Assembly (NCBI RefSeq): GCF_003008615.1
Contig: NZ_CP027657.1
Span: 806,001-870,000, forward strand
From: Pseudomonas mendocina
Lineage (GTDB): Bacteria > Pseudomonadota > Gammaproteobacteria > Pseudomonadales > Pseudomonadaceae
Length of the DNA: 64,000 nucleotides
Reading direction: 5' to 3'
The notes under the pieces: model-generated
Told to the model about the DNA's origin: nothing
Seen by the model: only the letters and a program-made list of their open reading frames with translations
The model's database searches: none
Program-made: the position numbers and the translations under genes
In this document: one piece after another, positions 34,024 to 43,861 of the stretch
Layout of the letters: the number at the start of each line of letters is the position of its first letter
How positions within the stretch are numbered: position 1 is the first letter of the stretch

Positions 34024-36132
34024 CTACGCAGCTACTACCTCAACCGGCACGCCATTGAGCACCGCATTGCCGGACAGCGCATCAAGCCGGCGCTCGTCGG
34101 TCAGGTCATTGGCACTGGCGCCCGGTTGCGCACGGGCAATATCCATCTGTACCCCAGGTCGGGCATGACCCCAACCATGGGGCAGGCTGACCACACCCGC
34201 CATCACTTCATCGCTGGCGGCCACCTCCACCTCGATGCTGCCGACCCGCGAGCGCACCTGTACGCGCTGACCATCGGCCAAGCCGCGGCTGGCAAGATCC
34301 GCCGGGTTCATCAACAACTGATGACGTGGCTTGCCCTTCACCAGACGGTGATAGTTGTGCATCCAGGAATTGTTGCTGCGTACATGACGGCGGCCGATCA
34401 GCAGCAGCTCATGGGCGGCGGGCTGCTCCTGCTCGGCAAAGCGTGCCAGATCCGCCAACAACTGTTCGGGTGCAGCCTGCACCGTTTTGCTCGGAGTTTT
34501 CAGACGTGCCGCCAGATTCGGCTGCAAGGGCCCCAGGTCGAGCCCATGCGGATGTTCGCGCAACGCCGCCAGGCTGAGCTTGTGCTCACTGCGATCGCCA
34601 TAGGGGCCGAAGCGCAGGCCCATATCGATCATCTGCTCCGGCGCCAGGGTCGGTTTCAGCTCGAGGCTGTTGCGCGCCGCGAAGGCCTTGGCCAAGCCCA
34701 CGAAGATTTCCCAGTCGTGCAGCGCGCCGTCCGGTTTGGTCAGGATCGCCTCGTTGAAACGGGTGACGTTGCGCACGGCGAACACATTGAAGGTGGTGTC
34801 GTAGTGATCGTGCTCCAGCGGTGCGGTTGGCGGCAGGATCAGGTCGGCGTAACGGCTGGTCTCGTTGATGTAGAAATCCACCGAGAGCATGAAGTCCAGG
34901 CCGTCCAACGCCTGCTCCAGCTGCCGGCCGTTGGGCGTGGACAGCACCGGATTGCCAGCCACCGTGACCAGGGCGCGAATCTGCCCTTCGCCGGGGGTCA
35001 GCATCTCTTCGGCCAGCGCCGAGACCGGCAGCTCACCACCGTATTCCGGCAGGCCGGACACACGGCTCTGCCAGCGATTGAAATGGCCACCCGAGGTGCT
35101 GGCCACCAGATCCACCGCCGGTGACGTGCAGAGCACACCGCCCGAGCGATCCAGGTTGCCGGTCACCAGATTGATCACCTGTACCAGCCACTGACACAGC
35201 GTGCCGAAGGCCTGGGTGGAAACGCCCATACGGCCGTAGCACACCGCCTTGTCCGCGGCGGCAAAATCCCGCGCCAGTTGGCGGATGGTGGCGGCCGGCA
35301 CGCCACAGCGCAAACTCATGGTTTCGGCATCGAAGCCGGCGATGGCCGCGCGCACCTGATCCAGCCCCTCTACAGGCAGATGGCTGTCACGCGTCAGGCC
35401 TTCCTCGAACAAGGTATTCAACAATGCCAGCAGCAGCGCGGCATCGCTGCCGGGGCGCACGAACAGGTGCAGGTCGGCTATGGCCGCGGTTTCGCTGCGA
35501 CGCGGGTCGACCACCACCAGCTTGCCGCCACGGGCCTGGATGGCCTTCAGGCGCTTCTCCACATCCGGCACGGTCATGATGCTGCCGTTGGAGGCCAGCG
35601 GGTTGCCGCCCAGGATCAGCATGAAGTCGGTGTGATCGATATCGGGAATCGGAATCAGCAGGCCGTGGCCATACATCAGGTGGCTGGTCAGGTGGTGCGG
35701 CAGCTGATCCACCGAGGTGGCGGAGAAGCGATTGCGGGTTTTCAGCTGACCGAGGAAATAGTTGCTATGGGTCATCAGCCCGTAGTTATGCACACTGGGA
35801 TTGCCCTGATACACGGCCACGGCGTTTTGTCCGTGCTCGGACTGGATCGCACTCAGACGCTCGGCTACCAGCTCGAATGCCTCATCCCAGCCGATGGCCT
35901 GCCACTGCTCGCCAATGCGACGCATGGGCTGGCGGATACGGTCGGGGTCGTTCTGGATGTCCTGCAGCGCAACGGCCTTGGGGCAGATATGGCCACGGCT
36001 GAAGCTGTCCTGGGCATCGCCCTTGATCGAGCGAATCTGCGTGCTGCCGTCAGCTTGGGTTTCGGTTTCGATGGCGAGCCCGCAGATGGCTTCGCACAGA
36101 TGGCATGCACGGTAATGGAGGGACTTGGTCAT
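34024..36132 (-). CDS. Molybdopterin-dependent oxidoreductase, cytoplasmic, single-subunit type
   Basis: The 702-residue protein belongs to the formate dehydrogenase/DMSO reductase superfamily. A [4Fe-4S] site is formed by C10, C13 and C17 (ACHLCEAICG) plus C50 in GHICPKA. MGD-binding segments include LILGGNPLASNGS, VVVDPRRSETAAIADLHLFVRPGSDAALLLALL and the C-terminal molybdopterin dinucleotide-binding domain (about 590-700). There is no twin-arginine signal, so it is cytoplasmic. No electron-transfer subunit or cofactor chaperone gene is adjacent, and its substrate is unknown. AAGAGG precedes the ATG by about 10 bases. Confidence 0.87.
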   Translation of the reverse strand: MTKSLHYRACHLCEAICGLAIETETQADGSTQIRSIKGDAQDSFSRGHICPKAVALQDIQNDPDRIRQPMRRIGEQWQAIGWDEAFELVAERLSAIQSEHGQNAVAVYQGNPSVHNYGLMTHSNYFLGQLKTRNRFSATSVDQLPHHLTSHLMYGHGLLIPIPDIDHTDFMLILGGNPLASNGSIMTVPDVEKRLKAIQARGGKLVVVDPRRSETAAIADLHLFVRPGSDAALLLALLNTLFEEGLTRDSHLPVEGLDQVRAAIAGFDAETMSLRCGVPAATIRQLARDFAAADKAVCYGRMGVSTQAFGTLCQWLVQVINLVTGNLDRSGGVLCTSPAVDLVASTSGGHFNRWQSRVSGLPEYGGELPVSALAEEMLTPGEGQIRALVTVAGNPVLSTPNGRQLEQALDGLDFMLSVDFYINETSRYADLILPPTAPLEHDHYDTTFNVFAVRNVTRFNEAILTKPDGALHDWEIFVGLAKAFAARNSLELKPTLAPEQMIDMGLRFGPYGDRSEHKLSLAALREHPHGLDLGPLQPNLAARLKTPSKTVQAAPEQLLADLARFAEQEQPAAHELLLIGRRHVRSNNSWMHNYHRLVKGKPRHQLLMNPADLASRGLADGQRVQVRSRVGSIEVEVAASDEVMAGVVSLPHGWGHARPGVQMDIARAQPGASANDLTDERRLDALSGNAVLNGVPVEVVAA

Positions 36133-36277
36133 GGCCTGGCCTCTTGTTCTGATCCGAGACGACCGGTCAGGTCGCAGGTCATGAACTATGGGCCGAGCAC
36201 GGAGGCGACGCCAGCAGCGTTCGTCTCATGAATCGGCAGGCATCAAGCCTGCCGATTCAGGGTCGCGACTGTCCGAA

Positions 36278-36709
36278 TTAACGGATGGAGGTCACGGTGC
36301 CCTTGTTGCCGGTAACGTTGACGCTAACGGTCTTGTACACGAAGTAATCCTGAACGTTCACTTCGTAACGCGGGGCGACGATCACGTCGGCACCCGAGGC
36401 CTTGACTGCCTTGTAGGCAGCTGCGGACTTGGCGGAAGCGACCGGGTCGAGACCCAGCGCGAAACCACCCTCGCCACCACCGTAGGTCACACCATCGGCG
36501 AACTGAGTGTCACCACCCAGCTTGAACACACCGAACAGGATGTTCACCGAAGATTGACCGGAGATGGGCTCGCCCACTTTCACGTCGGCCTTGAGGTTAG
36601 TCTGCACGGTGCCGTTCAGCGGAACGGTCGGCTGGCTAACGTTCTGGCTGGCACAGCCAGTCAGCAGGGCGAGAGCGGAGAAAGCGGCGGCGTAGGCTAC
36701 GTGTTTCAT
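36278..36709 (-). CDS. Small lipoprotein of unknown function
   Basis: The 143-residue protein has a lipoprotein signal ending LALLTGC (Cys about 19). A mature region contains VPLNGTVQTNLKADVKVGEPISGQSSVNILFGVFKLGGD, a Gly-rich YGGGEGGFALG segment, and a C-terminal part with ASGADVIVAPRYEVNVQDYFVYKTVSVNVTGNKGTV. The alanine-rich SAKSAAAYKAVKASGAD resembles TRL/DUF-type lipoproteins with a shared beta fold, but I cannot name the family. AAAGGAG is six bases before the ATG at 36709. It is a monocistronic gene with an unusually long upstream gap shared with argF. Confidence 0.75.
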   Translation of the reverse strand: MKHVAYAAAFSALALLTGCASQNVSQPTVPLNGTVQTNLKADVKVGEPISGQSSVNILFGVFKLGGDTQFADGVTYGGGEGGFALGLDPVASAKSAAAYKAVKASGADVIVAPRYEVNVQDYFVYKTVSVNVTGNKGTVTSIR

Positions 36710-37047
36710 GCAAAACTCCTTTGCACATATATTCCATGGATGTCCCCGTTGCGGGGGCAATGCATTGCCTTGGAAAGGCGGCGGCATCCTAGAGGCCCGT
36801 TCTAGAGCGGCGCAAGCGAGGATGTCAGTTTTGTGACATCTCGCACGCAGCTTTGGGAAAAAGCTTACAAAACAGGATTTTGTATGCCTGAGGGCGGCAA
36901 TTTGCGCCTTCTCGTCATTTCCTTATAAGATCGCGCCTTCCCCTGTTTCGTCGCATCCTGCGGCCTCCTGCCGCAAGCTCTGCTGTTTTTGTCGGTTTTG
37001 ATCGCCGGCCATGGGCTTGCGAACTGTTGTGATAAAGGTAGTTAACG
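36710..37047 (+). promoter_or_regulatory. argF upstream region with probable promoter
   Basis: This 338-base gap has no convincing gene. TTGCGC at 36902-36907 and TATAAG at 36924-36929, 16 bases apart, make a good sigma-70 promoter for argF, leaving a leader of roughly 110 bases. An AGCTTT/AAAGCT inverted repeat lies near 36849-36864. I do not see a clear ArgR box. Confidence 0.5.
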
Positions 37048-37968
37048 ATGAGCGTCAGACACTTTCTCTCGATGATGGATTACACACCGGACGAACTGGT
37101 GGGGCTGATCCGCCGAGGCATCGAGCTGAAGAATCTGCGCAATCGTGGCGTGCTCTTCGAACCGCTGAAGAATCGCGTGCTGGGCATGATCTTCGAGAAA
37201 GCCTCGACCCGCACCCGCCTCTCCTTCGAAGCCGGCATGATCCAGCTTGGCGGCCAGGCCATCTTCCTCTCGCCGCGCGATACCCAGCTGGGTCGTGGCG
37301 AGCCGATCGGCGACGCGGCCATCGTCATGTCGAGCATGCTCGATGCGGTGATGATCCGCACCTTCGCCCACAGCAACCTCACCGACTTCGCCGCCAAGTC
37401 CAAGGTGCCAGTGATCAACGGCCTGTCCGATGACCTGCACCCCTGCCAGTTGCTCGCCGACATGCAAACCTTCCTCGAGCACCGCGGCAGCATCGCCGGC
37501 AAGACGGTAGCCTGGATCGGCGACGGCAACAATATGTGCAACTCCTATATCGAAGCGGCGATCCAGTTCGATTTCCAGCTGAGGGTCGCGTGCCCTGCTG
37601 GATACGAGCCGGATGCACGTTTCCTGACCCAGGCTGGCGATCGTGTGCAGGTCGTGCGCGATCCGCGTGAAGCGGTCGCCGGCGCCCACCTGGTCAGTAC
37701 TGACGTGTGGGCCTCCATGGGTCAGGAAGACGAGGCCGAGCAGCGCATGGCGTTGTTCCGCCCCTACCAGGTCACCCGTGAACTGCTCGATGCGGCGGCC
37801 GAAGACGTGCTGTTCATGCACTGCCTACCGGCGCACCGTGGCGAAGAAATCAGCTTCGACCTGCTCGACGACCCGCGCTCGGTGGCCTGGGATCAAGCCG
37901 AGAACCGCCTGCACGCACAGAAAGCGCTGCTGGAACTGCTGGTCGAGCCGGCGTACCACCACGCATGA
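37048..37968 (+). CDS. argF: Ornithine carbamoyltransferase, anabolic
   Basis: ArgF makes citrulline from ornithine and carbamoyl phosphate in arginine biosynthesis. The 306-residue protein shows the carbamoyl phosphate motif STRTR at 53-57, [11 protein letters not shown], the ornithine-binding region [11 protein letters not shown] and the catalytic [13 protein letters not shown]. Length and sequence match the anabolic ArgF form rather than the longer catabolic ArcB. AAAGG lies 9 bases before the ATG. The last four bases overlap the start of an ABC ATPase gene, as in PA3537-PA3538. Confidence 0.96.
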   Translation: MSVRHFLSMMDYTPDELVGLIRRGIELKNLRNRGVLFEPLKNRVLGMIFEKASTRTRLSFEAGMIQLGGQAIFLSPRDTQLGRGEPIGDAAIVMSSMLDAVMIRTFAHSNLTDFAAKSKVPVINGLSDDLHPCQLLADMQTFLEHRGSIAGKTVAWIGDGNNMCNSYIEAAIQFDFQLRVACPAGYEPDARFLTQAGDRVQVVRDPREAVAGAHLVSTDVWASMGQEDEAEQRMALFRPYQVTRELLDAAAEDVLFMHCLPAHRGEEISFDLLDDPRSVAWDQAENRLHAQKALLELLVEPAYHHA

Positions 37969-39071
37969 ACCAGCCCCTGCTGCAGCTACGTGGGCTGAAC
38001 TGCGGCTACCACGCACACAAGGTGGTGCAGGATCTCGACCTGCACCTCAACGCTGGCGATATTGGCTGCCTGCTCGGCCCGTCCGGCTGCGGCAAGACCA
38101 CCACGTTGCGCGCCATTGCCGGCTTCGAGCCGGTACTCGAAGGTGAGATCGAGCTGGCAGGCGAGGTAATCTCCCGCGCCGGCTTCACCCTGGCACCGGA
38201 AAAGCGCCACATCGGCATGGTGTTTCAGGACTACGCCCTGTTCCCCCATCTGAGCGTGGCGGAGAACGTCGCCTTCGGCATTCGCAAACAACCCAACGCC
38301 GAGCGCGTGACTCAGGAACTGCTGGCACTGGTCAAGCTCGGCCACCTGGCGAAGCGTTATCCCCACGAGCTGTCTGGCGGTCAACAGCAACGCATCGCAC
38401 TGGCCCGCGCACTGGCGCCGGAGCCGAAGCTGCTGCTGCTCGACGAGCCCTTCTCCAACCTCGACGGCGAACTGCGTCGGCGCCTCAGCCATGAAGTGCG
38501 CGAGATTCTCAAGGCACGCGGCACCAGCGCCATTCTGGTGACCCACGATCAGGAAGAAGCCTTCGCCGTCAGCGACCACGTAGGCGTGTTCAAGGATGGC
38601 CGCCTGGAGCAGTGGGACACGCCATTCAACCTTTACCACGAACCACTGACGCCCTTCGTCGCCAGCTTCATCGGCCAGGGTTATTTCATCCGCGGCCAGT
38701 TGCTCAGCCCGGAAACGGTGCAGACCGAACTTGGCGTGATCCGCGGCAACCGCGCCTATACCTGGGCACAAGGCAGCGCAGTGGATGTGCTGCTACGTCC
38801 GGACGACATCGTCCCGGACGAAAACAGTGGGCTGAAGGCTCGTATCGTCGGCAAGACCTTTCTTGGCGCAGCCACCCTATACCGCCTGCAACTGCCGACC
38901 GGCAGTCAACTGGAGTCGATCTTCCCCAGTCATGCCGACCACCAGCCGGGCGACGAGGTGGGCATCCGCATCGCCGCCGACCACCTGGTGGCCTTCCCGG
39001 CCCTGGGCAGCGTCGCCGCTCAATTGCAGCTGAGCGACTCCGGCGGCGTTCGCCGAATCAGCAGCAACTGA
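37965..39071 (+). CDS. ABC transporter ATPase, FbpC/PotA-like, without partner genes
   Basis: The 368-residue protein has Walker [10 protein letters not shown] at 38-46, a Q loop FQDYALFPH, signature [16 protein letters not shown], Walker [13 protein letters not shown] and switch His in [12 protein letters not shown]-terminal TOBE-like regulatory domain (about 245-355) is typical of iron(III), spermidine/putrescine or sulfate importers. No permease or binding-protein gene is nearby, so the partner is unknown. It starts on the ATGA that ends argF, implying coupled translation. The next gene is convergent and begins one base after its stop codon. Confidence 0.88.
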   Translation: MNQPLLQLRGLNCGYHAHKVVQDLDLHLNAGDIGCLLGPSGCGKTTTLRAIAGFEPVLEGEIELAGEVISRAGFTLAPEKRHIGMVFQDYALFPHLSVAENVAFGIRKQPNAERVTQELLALVKLGHLAKRYPHELSGGQQQRIALARALAPEPKLLLLDEPFSNLDGELRRRLSHEVREILKARGTSAILVTHDQEEAFAVSDHVGVFKDGRLEQWDTPFNLYHEPLTPFVASFIGQGYFIRGQLLSPETVQTELGVIRGNRAYTWAQGSAVDVLLRPDDIVPDENSGLKARIVGKTFLGAATLYRLQLPTGSQLESIFPSHADHQPGDEVGIRIAADHLVAFPALGSVAAQLQLSDSGGVRRISSN

Positions 39072-39878
39072 TCAGAGCATCAGCTGGCCGCTGGCGATAT
39101 GCCGCGCATGGCCAGCGATCTTCACCCGCTCACCTTCCAGACGACAGAGCAGCTCACCGCCACGTGCCGAGCACTGAAAGGCGCTGAGCGTGTTGCGACC
39201 CAGGCGCTCGACCCAATAGGGCATCAGGATGCAATGGGTCGAACCGGTCACCGGATCCTCATCGATGCCGATACTCGGCGCGAAGTAACGCGAGACGAAG
39301 TCGTGCTGTTGCCCGGCGGCCGTGACCAGTACACCCAGCCCTGGCAACGTGGCCAACACTGGCAGATTCGGTTTCAACTCGCGAAGCTCGGCTTCAGATC
39401 CCAAGACGACCATCAGCTCCTGCACGCCGCCATCGGCGTTGCCCAGTGCCAGCACCTCCTCCACCTGGCGCCCCAGGGCCTGCTCGGCTTGCTCGCGTAG
39501 CGCCTGCTCCACCACGGCCGCGCGGCGCACCGGGAAATCCAGCTCCAGACGCTCGCCCTGCCGGGTAACCTGCAACGCTCCGGACAGGCAAGTGAAATCC
39601 AGTATTTCAGCCGGTTCCTGATAGATATCGAACAACACCTTGGCAGCGGCCAGGGTGGCATGCCCGCAGAGCGGCACCTCGCTGACCGGCGTGAACCAGC
39701 GGATATGCCAGGCGTTGCCCTCCCTCACCACGAACGCCGTCTCGGCCAGATTGTGCTCGGCCGCGATGCGCTGCATCAGCGCCTCATCGAGCCAACGGTC
39801 AAGGCGATAGACGATGGCCGGATTGCCGGCGAAGGGCTGATCGGTGAAGGCGTCGATCTGATGAAATTCGAGAGACAT
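39072..39878 (-). CDS. PhzF family isomerase-like protein
   Basis: The 268-residue protein belongs to the PhzF/diaminopimelate-epimerase fold. FHQIDAFTDQPFAGNPAIV contains the family N-terminal signature. AEHNLAETAFVV supplies the conserved Glu (about 46), and VPLCGHATLAAAKVLF and IDEDPVTGSTHCIL give the paired Gly-rich motifs. No other phenazine genes are present, so this is a general PhzF-like enzyme of unknown substrate. A CAGGAAAG ribosome site precedes the ATG. It is convergent with the ABC ATPase with no intervening base. Confidence 0.88.
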   Translation of the reverse strand: MSLEFHQIDAFTDQPFAGNPAIVYRLDRWLDEALMQRIAAEHNLAETAFVVREGNAWHIRWFTPVSEVPLCGHATLAAAKVLFDIYQEPAEILDFTCLSGALQVTRQGERLELDFPVRRAAVVEQALREQAEQALGRQVEEVLALGNADGGVQELMVVLGSEAELRELKPNLPVLATLPGLGVLVTAAGQQHDFVSRYFAPSIGIDEDPVTGSTHCILMPYWVERLGRNTLSAFQCSARGGELLCRLEGERVKIAGHARHIASGQLML

Positions 39879-39975
39879 GGGGCTTTCCTGGCCGGTTCTG
39901 AAAAATCAGAGCATGCCCAGTTTACCGGTAGTGAACCCGGTACAGCCGCGCTGTATTTTCCCCGAACAGTGGGCG

Positions 39976-40761
39976 TCAGCGAATGCCGTAGCGCCGTAAC
40001 AGTTGCTCCATGCGCCCGTCCTCACGGAAACGCTGCAGCCCTTGCTCGAACAGTTGCGCATAACGCGCGCTTTCCGGCAACCCTGGAGCGAATGCCAGGT
40101 AGATGGGAATATCCGGCTGACGGCAACCTACTTCCACCACGTCACCATGCAGATAGCGCTCGCTGAGCAGCGCCTGCATCACCCAGGCATTTTCCACCAG
40201 CGCATCGATACGACCATGACGCAGCTTGCGCAGGTTACTGATCAGCGCGCGGTCGCCGGTCATCAGTTGTACGTGATCCAGGTCATGGTGGTTACGCAGA
40301 TACAGATCGAGTTCGGCGCCGTAGCTGTAGCCGTTGATCGCGCCGAGACGCACGGCCTGCAACGACTCCAACCCCTTGTAGCGCCAGGCTCCACCGCGCA
40401 GGGCGTAGAAGCACATGCGCGAAATACCGGGGGCACTGGACGTGAAAATGAAGTCCGGCGCATCCTGCACCCCGGCGCCGATCAACGCGCCCAGCTTGCC
40501 GCGTCGGGTATCGTGCACCGCACGCGCCCAGTTGATGACACGGTACTCCACCTCGATACCGGACTCGGCAAAGATCTGCTCGGCCAGCTCGACGAACAGG
40601 CCACGCTTCTCCGCATCCGCTGCACAGTTGATCGGACACCATAGATCGCCGGCAATCACCAGCTTCTCCGCCCGCGCCAGCCCGCTGCCTAGCAGCAGCG
40701 ACAGCAGCACGCCGACGCCCATTCCGCTCAGCAGGGAGCGTACCGGGACGAGTCTTTTCAC
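39976..40761 (-). CDS. Periplasmic amino-acid-binding-like protein (SBP family 3)
   Basis: The 261-residue protein has a signal peptide of about 31 residues ending SGLARA. A family 3 solute-binding fold follows: [44 protein letters not shown], then [17 protein letters not shown] and [22 protein letters not shown]. The start is a GTG at 40761 overlapping the glpK stop as GTGA, which also gives the only good signal sequence; no Shine-Dalgarno sequence is visible. No ABC permease genes are adjacent. Similar stand-alone proteins may act as signalling or scavenging receptors; the ligand is unknown. Confidence 0.8.
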   Translation of the reverse strand: MKRLVPVRSLLSGMGVGVLLSLLLGSGLARAEKLVIAGDLWCPINCAADAEKRGLFVELAEQIFAESGIEVEYRVINWARAVHDTRRGKLGALIGAGVQDAPDFIFTSSAPGISRMCFYALRGGAWRYKGLESLQAVRLGAINGYSYGAELDLYLRNHHDLDHVQLMTGDRALISNLRKLRHGRIDALVENAWVMQALLSERYLHGDVVEVGCRQPDIPIYLAFAPGLPESARYAQLFEQGLQRFREDGRMEQLLRRYGIR

Positions 40762-42245
40762 GCTTCGCTGCGCACCCGTTTCACCGCATCCAGCCAACCG
40801 GCGTAGAGTCGCTCGCGGTGCGCTTCGTTCATTCGCGGCTCGAAGCGCTGCTGGCGATGCCAATGGCTGGCAATGGCATTGAGGTCTTGGTACAGGCCGA
40901 GCTTCAAACCCGCGAGATAGGCCACGCCAAGCGCGGTGGTCTCGGTAACCTCGGGGCGCTCGACACTGACGCCGAGAATATCGGCGAGAAACTGCATGAC
41001 CCAGTTGTTCTCCACCATGCCGCCGTCCACGCGCAAGGCGCTGGGCGCCGCCGCACCGTCCTGGCGCATGGCTTCGAGCAGGTCGCGAGTCTGGTAACAC
41101 ACTGATTGCAGGCCGGCGGTAACGATCTCCTTGATCCCGGTGTCGCGGGTCAGGCCGAAGATGGCGCCCCGCGCCTTGGGATCCCAGTACGGCGCTCCCA
41201 GCCCGGTAAAGGCCGGCACCAGGTACACGCCGCAGGCCTCGCCGGTGGCTTCGGCCAGCGCTTCACTCTCACGCGCATGACTGATCAGCTTGATGCCGTC
41301 ACGCAACCACTGCACCGCCGCGCCCGCGACGAAGATACTGCCCTCCACGGCGTAGGTGACCTTGCCATCAAGGCGGTAACCGACCGTGGTCAGCAGGCGA
41401 TTCTTCGAGCTCACCGGCTGGTCACCGGTGTTCTGGATCATGAAGCAGCCGGTGCCGTAGGTACTCTTGACCATACCCGGCTCGAAGCAGGCCTGGCCGA
41501 TCAGCGCTGCCTGCTGGTCACCGGCCATGCCCAGCACAGGGATGCTGGAGCCGAGCAGTTCCCTGGCGGTATGACCGAACTCGGCAGAGCAATCGAGCAC
41601 TTCGGGCAGCAGGCTGGTGGGGATGTCGAACAGTTCGAGCAGCTCTTCGTCCCACTGCTGGGTATGGATGTTGAACATCAGCGTGCGCGAGGCGTTGCTG
41701 GCGTCGGTGCGGTGCACCTTGCCATCGGTCAGGCGCCACAGCAGGAAGCTGTCGACGGTGCCGAAGCGCAGCTCACCGCGCTCGGCACGCTCACGGGCGC
41801 CCGGCACGTTGTGCAGAATCCAGCGCAGCTTGGTGGCGGAGAAATACGGGTCGATCAGCAGGCCGGTCTTGGCCGAGACCATCGCTTCGTGGCCTTGCTC
41901 CTTGAGCCCGGCGCAATAGTCGGCGGTGCGGCGATCCTGCCAGACGATGGCCGGATGGATGGGCGTGCCGCTGACGGCATCCCACACCAGGGTGGTTTCA
42001 CGCTGGTTGGTGATGCCGATGGCCGCGATCGCCTCGGGCTGCAGACCACTGCTGGCAATGGCATCGCGGCAAACCTTGAGCGTGGACAGCCAGATCTCCT
42101 GACCGTCGTGCTCGACCCAGCCATCCTGCGGGAAGTACTGCTTGAACTCCTGCTGGGCACGCGCAACCGGCAATCCCTGCGCACTGAAGATGATGGCGCG
42201 GGAGCTGGTGGTGCCCTGGTCGATGGCTAGCAGGTATTGGGTCAT
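40758..42245 (-). CDS. glpK: Glycerol kinase
   Basis: GlpK phosphorylates glycerol to glycerol 3-phosphate. The 495-residue protein shows the FGGY-kinase features: [16 protein letters not shown] at the N-terminus, [50 protein letters not shown] and [24 protein letters not shown] is 7 bases before the ATG. glpK is transcribed away from glpR and glpD here, and no glpF facilitator gene precedes it, unlike PA3581-PA3584. Its stop overlaps the start of the binding-protein gene. Confidence 0.97.
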   Translation of the reverse strand: MTQYLLAIDQGTTSSRAIIFSAQGLPVARAQQEFKQYFPQDGWVEHDGQEIWLSTLKVCRDAIASSGLQPEAIAAIGITNQRETTLVWDAVSGTPIHPAIVWQDRRTADYCAGLKEQGHEAMVSAKTGLLIDPYFSATKLRWILHNVPGARERAERGELRFGTVDSFLLWRLTDGKVHRTDASNASRTLMFNIHTQQWDEELLELFDIPTSLLPEVLDCSAEFGHTARELLGSSIPVLGMAGDQQAALIGQACFEPGMVKSTYGTGCFMIQNTGDQPVSSKNRLLTTVGYRLDGKVTYAVEGSIFVAGAAVQWLRDGIKLISHARESEALAEATGEACGVYLVPAFTGLGAPYWDPKARGAIFGLTRDTGIKEIVTAGLQSVCYQTRDLLEAMRQDGAAAPSALRVDGGMVENNWVMQFLADILGVSVERPEVTETTALGVAYLAGLKLGLYQDLNAIASHWHRQQRFEPRMNEAHRERLYAGWLDAVKRVRSEA

Positions 42246-42270
42246 GCAAGATTCCTTGTTGTTATCGGTA

Positions 42271-42288
42271 ATGTTCGCTGCTTTTGAC
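42271..42288. promoter_or_regulatory. Possible GlpR half-site upstream of glpK
   Basis: ATGTTCG at 42271-42277 matches the left arm of the two stronger candidate GlpR operators at 42797 and 43809, but the right arm is poor. It lies 26 bases upstream of the glpK start codon, where a repressor would block transcription. Confidence 0.3.
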
Positions 42289-42327
42289 CGCAGAGTGGCT
42301 TATTTTGCTTGCAGCACATTGCGCGGT

Positions 42328-42798
42328 TCAGGGCTTGCCGATAGCGGCGAAACTGCCCTGAGTATGCTGCGCCAGGGTCTCGGCCGAGAGTTCCAGTTCC
42401 AGCCCACGCCGGCCACCACTGACATGAATGGTCGGGTGCTGACGCGCCGATTCGTCAATGAAAGTGCGCAGGCGTTTCTTCTGCCCCAGCGGGCTGATGC
42501 CGCCGACCAGATAACCGGTGGCGCGCTGCGCAGCAATCGGATCGGCCATGTCGGCCTTCTTCGCGCCAGCCGCCGCGGCCAGCGCCTTGAGATCGAGACT
42601 GCCGGCGACCGGTACCACGGCTACCAGCAGTTCACCTTTCTCGGTCGCCGCGAGGAGGGTCTTGAACACGCATTCGGGGGCCAGCCCCAGCTTCTCCGCC
42701 GCCTCCAGCCCGTAGGATGGCGCCTTGGGATCGTGCTGGTAGCTGTGCACACGGTGTTCGGCCTTGGCCTTCTTCAACAGATCGATTGCTGGGGTCAT
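42328..42798 (-). CDS. ybaK: Cys-tRNA(Pro)/Cys-tRNA(Cys) deacylase YbaK
   Basis: YbaK hydrolyses mischarged Cys-tRNA(Pro) and relatives. The 156-residue protein MTPAIDLLKKAKAEHRVHSYQHD has the family features: GLAPECVFKTLLAATEKGELLVAVVPV with the catalytic Lys region, and ATGYLVGGISPLGQKKRLRTFIDESA. The frame is open to 42885, but the ATG at 42798 gives the normal family length. It lies on the glpK strand, between glpK and the divergent glpR. A possible GlpR operator overlaps its start codon. Confidence 0.92.
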   Translation of the reverse strand: MTPAIDLLKKAKAEHRVHSYQHDPKAPSYGLEAAEKLGLAPECVFKTLLAATEKGELLVAVVPVAGSLDLKALAAAAGAKKADMADPIAAQRATGYLVGGISPLGQKKRLRTFIDESARQHPTIHVSGGRRGLELELSAETLAQHTQGSFAAIGKP

Positions 42799-42814
42799 GT
42801 TCGAATGTGAAAAC
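42797..42814. promoter_or_regulatory. Candidate GlpR operator between ybaK and glpR
   Basis: ATGTTCG (42797-42803), a 4-base spacer, then TGAAAAC (42808-42814) has the same 7-4-7 layout as the site before glpD. It resembles the GlpR dyad of enteric bacteria (ATGTTCG...CGAACAT). Binding would allow glpR autoregulation. Confidence 0.45.
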
Positions 42815-42896
42815 GCGATGAAAGATGCCTTACAGTAGCAGGCCCAAATCCACCACCGCCACACCCTATAATGAGTGACCATCACAGGAAGCGCTC

Positions 42897-43655
42897 ATGA
42901 ACCTCGCTCCGCGCCAGCACGACATTCTCAACCTCGCCCGCGAACGCGGCTACGTCAGTATCGACGAACTGGCTCAGGCGTTCGCCGTAACTCCGCAAAC
43001 CATTCGCCGCGATATCAACCAACTGGCCGAACATGGTCTATTGCGCCGCACGCATGGTGGTGCGGCCTGCGAATCGTCGAGCATTCAGAACACCGCCTAT
43101 GGCATGCGCGCCGGGCAGATGCGCGATGAAAAACAACGCATCGCCGAAGCCGTGGCAGCGCAGATTCCGGATCACGCCTCGCTGTTCATCAACATCGGTA
43201 CCACCACCGAAGCCATCGCCCGCGAACTGCAGAACCACAAGGGCTTGAAGATCATCACCAACAACCTGCACGTCGCCGCACAACTCAGCGCCAAGGCCGA
43301 CTTCGAGGTGCTGGTGGCCGGCGGCACGGTGCGCAGCGACGGCGGTATCGTCGGCCAGGCCGCGGTGGACTTCATCCAGCAGTTCAAGGTCGACTACGCC
43401 ATCGTCGGCATCAGCGGCATCGACGACGACGGCAGCCTGCTCGACTTCGATTACCAGGAAGTGAGGGTTTCCCAGGCCATCATCGACAATGCCCGCCAGG
43501 TCTTTCTCGCCGTCGACTCCAGCAAGTTCGGCCGTAATGCCGTGGTACGCCTGGGCTCCATTTCCCTGGTCGACCGCGTCTTCACCGATAGCGCACCTTC
43601 TACCGCCATCACCCGCCTGCTCCACAGCCACAAGGTTCAGCTCGATCTGGTCTGA
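42897..43655 (+). CDS. glpR: Glycerol-3-phosphate regulon repressor GlpR (DeoR family)
   Basis: The 252-residue DeoR-type repressor has an N-terminal winged helix (about 3-58; [49 protein letters not shown]). The phosphosugar-binding domain (about 75-235) includes [60 protein letters not shown] and VDSSKFGR. In related species it represses glycerol genes until glycerol 3-phosphate binds. AGGAAG precedes the ATG. glpD follows 206 bases downstream with its own operator-like sequence. Confidence 0.95.
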   Translation: MNLAPRQHDILNLARERGYVSIDELAQAFAVTPQTIRRDINQLAEHGLLRRTHGGAACESSSIQNTAYGMRAGQMRDEKQRIAEAVAAQIPDHASLFINIGTTTEAIARELQNHKGLKIITNNLHVAAQLSAKADFEVLVAGGTVRSDGGIVGQAAVDFIQQFKVDYAIVGISGIDDDGSLLDFDYQEVRVSQAIIDNARQVFLAVDSSKFGRNAVVRLGSISLVDRVFTDSAPSTAITRLLHSHKVQLDLV

Positions 43656-43681
43656 TTGACGCAGGCTCGGCATCTACTCAA

Positions 43682-43730
43682 GTAGGGCAGGTGCAACCCG
43701 CCATTGACCTGACTGCGGGTTGCCCCCTAC
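43682..43730. repeat. Degenerate type 2 REP-like inverted pair
   Basis: GTAGGGCAGGTGCAACCCGCC (43682-43702) and GCGGGTTGCCCCCTAC (43715-43730) form an imperfect inverted pair in the glpR-glpD gap. It is a decayed copy of the element at 26638 and may terminate glpR transcripts. Confidence 0.7.
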
Positions 43731-43808
43731 TGCAAACCCGATCCTGCACTACCGCTCGACGCGCAATCGCGTGTCGGGGTAGCGGAGCTGCGCATCTTCG
43801 TCTAGCAT

Positions 43809-43840
43809 ATTTTCGAAAGTGAACATAAACACATTCGAAT
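43809..43840. promoter_or_regulatory. Candidate GlpR operator upstream of glpD
   Basis: ATTTTCG (43809-43815), AAAG, then TGAACAT (43820-43826) form an 18-base dyad. A second TTCGAA half-site follows at 43834-43839. The cluster ends 22 bases before the glpD ATG, a position suited to repression by the adjacent glpR product. Confidence 0.5.
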
Positions 43841-43861
43841 CCAAATAGCCGAGCGTGCCAC

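Noticed and set aside
39072..39878. PhzF-like gene as part of a phenazine cluster
   Set aside because: No other phz gene is present, and PhzF-family proteins are common outside phenazine pathways.
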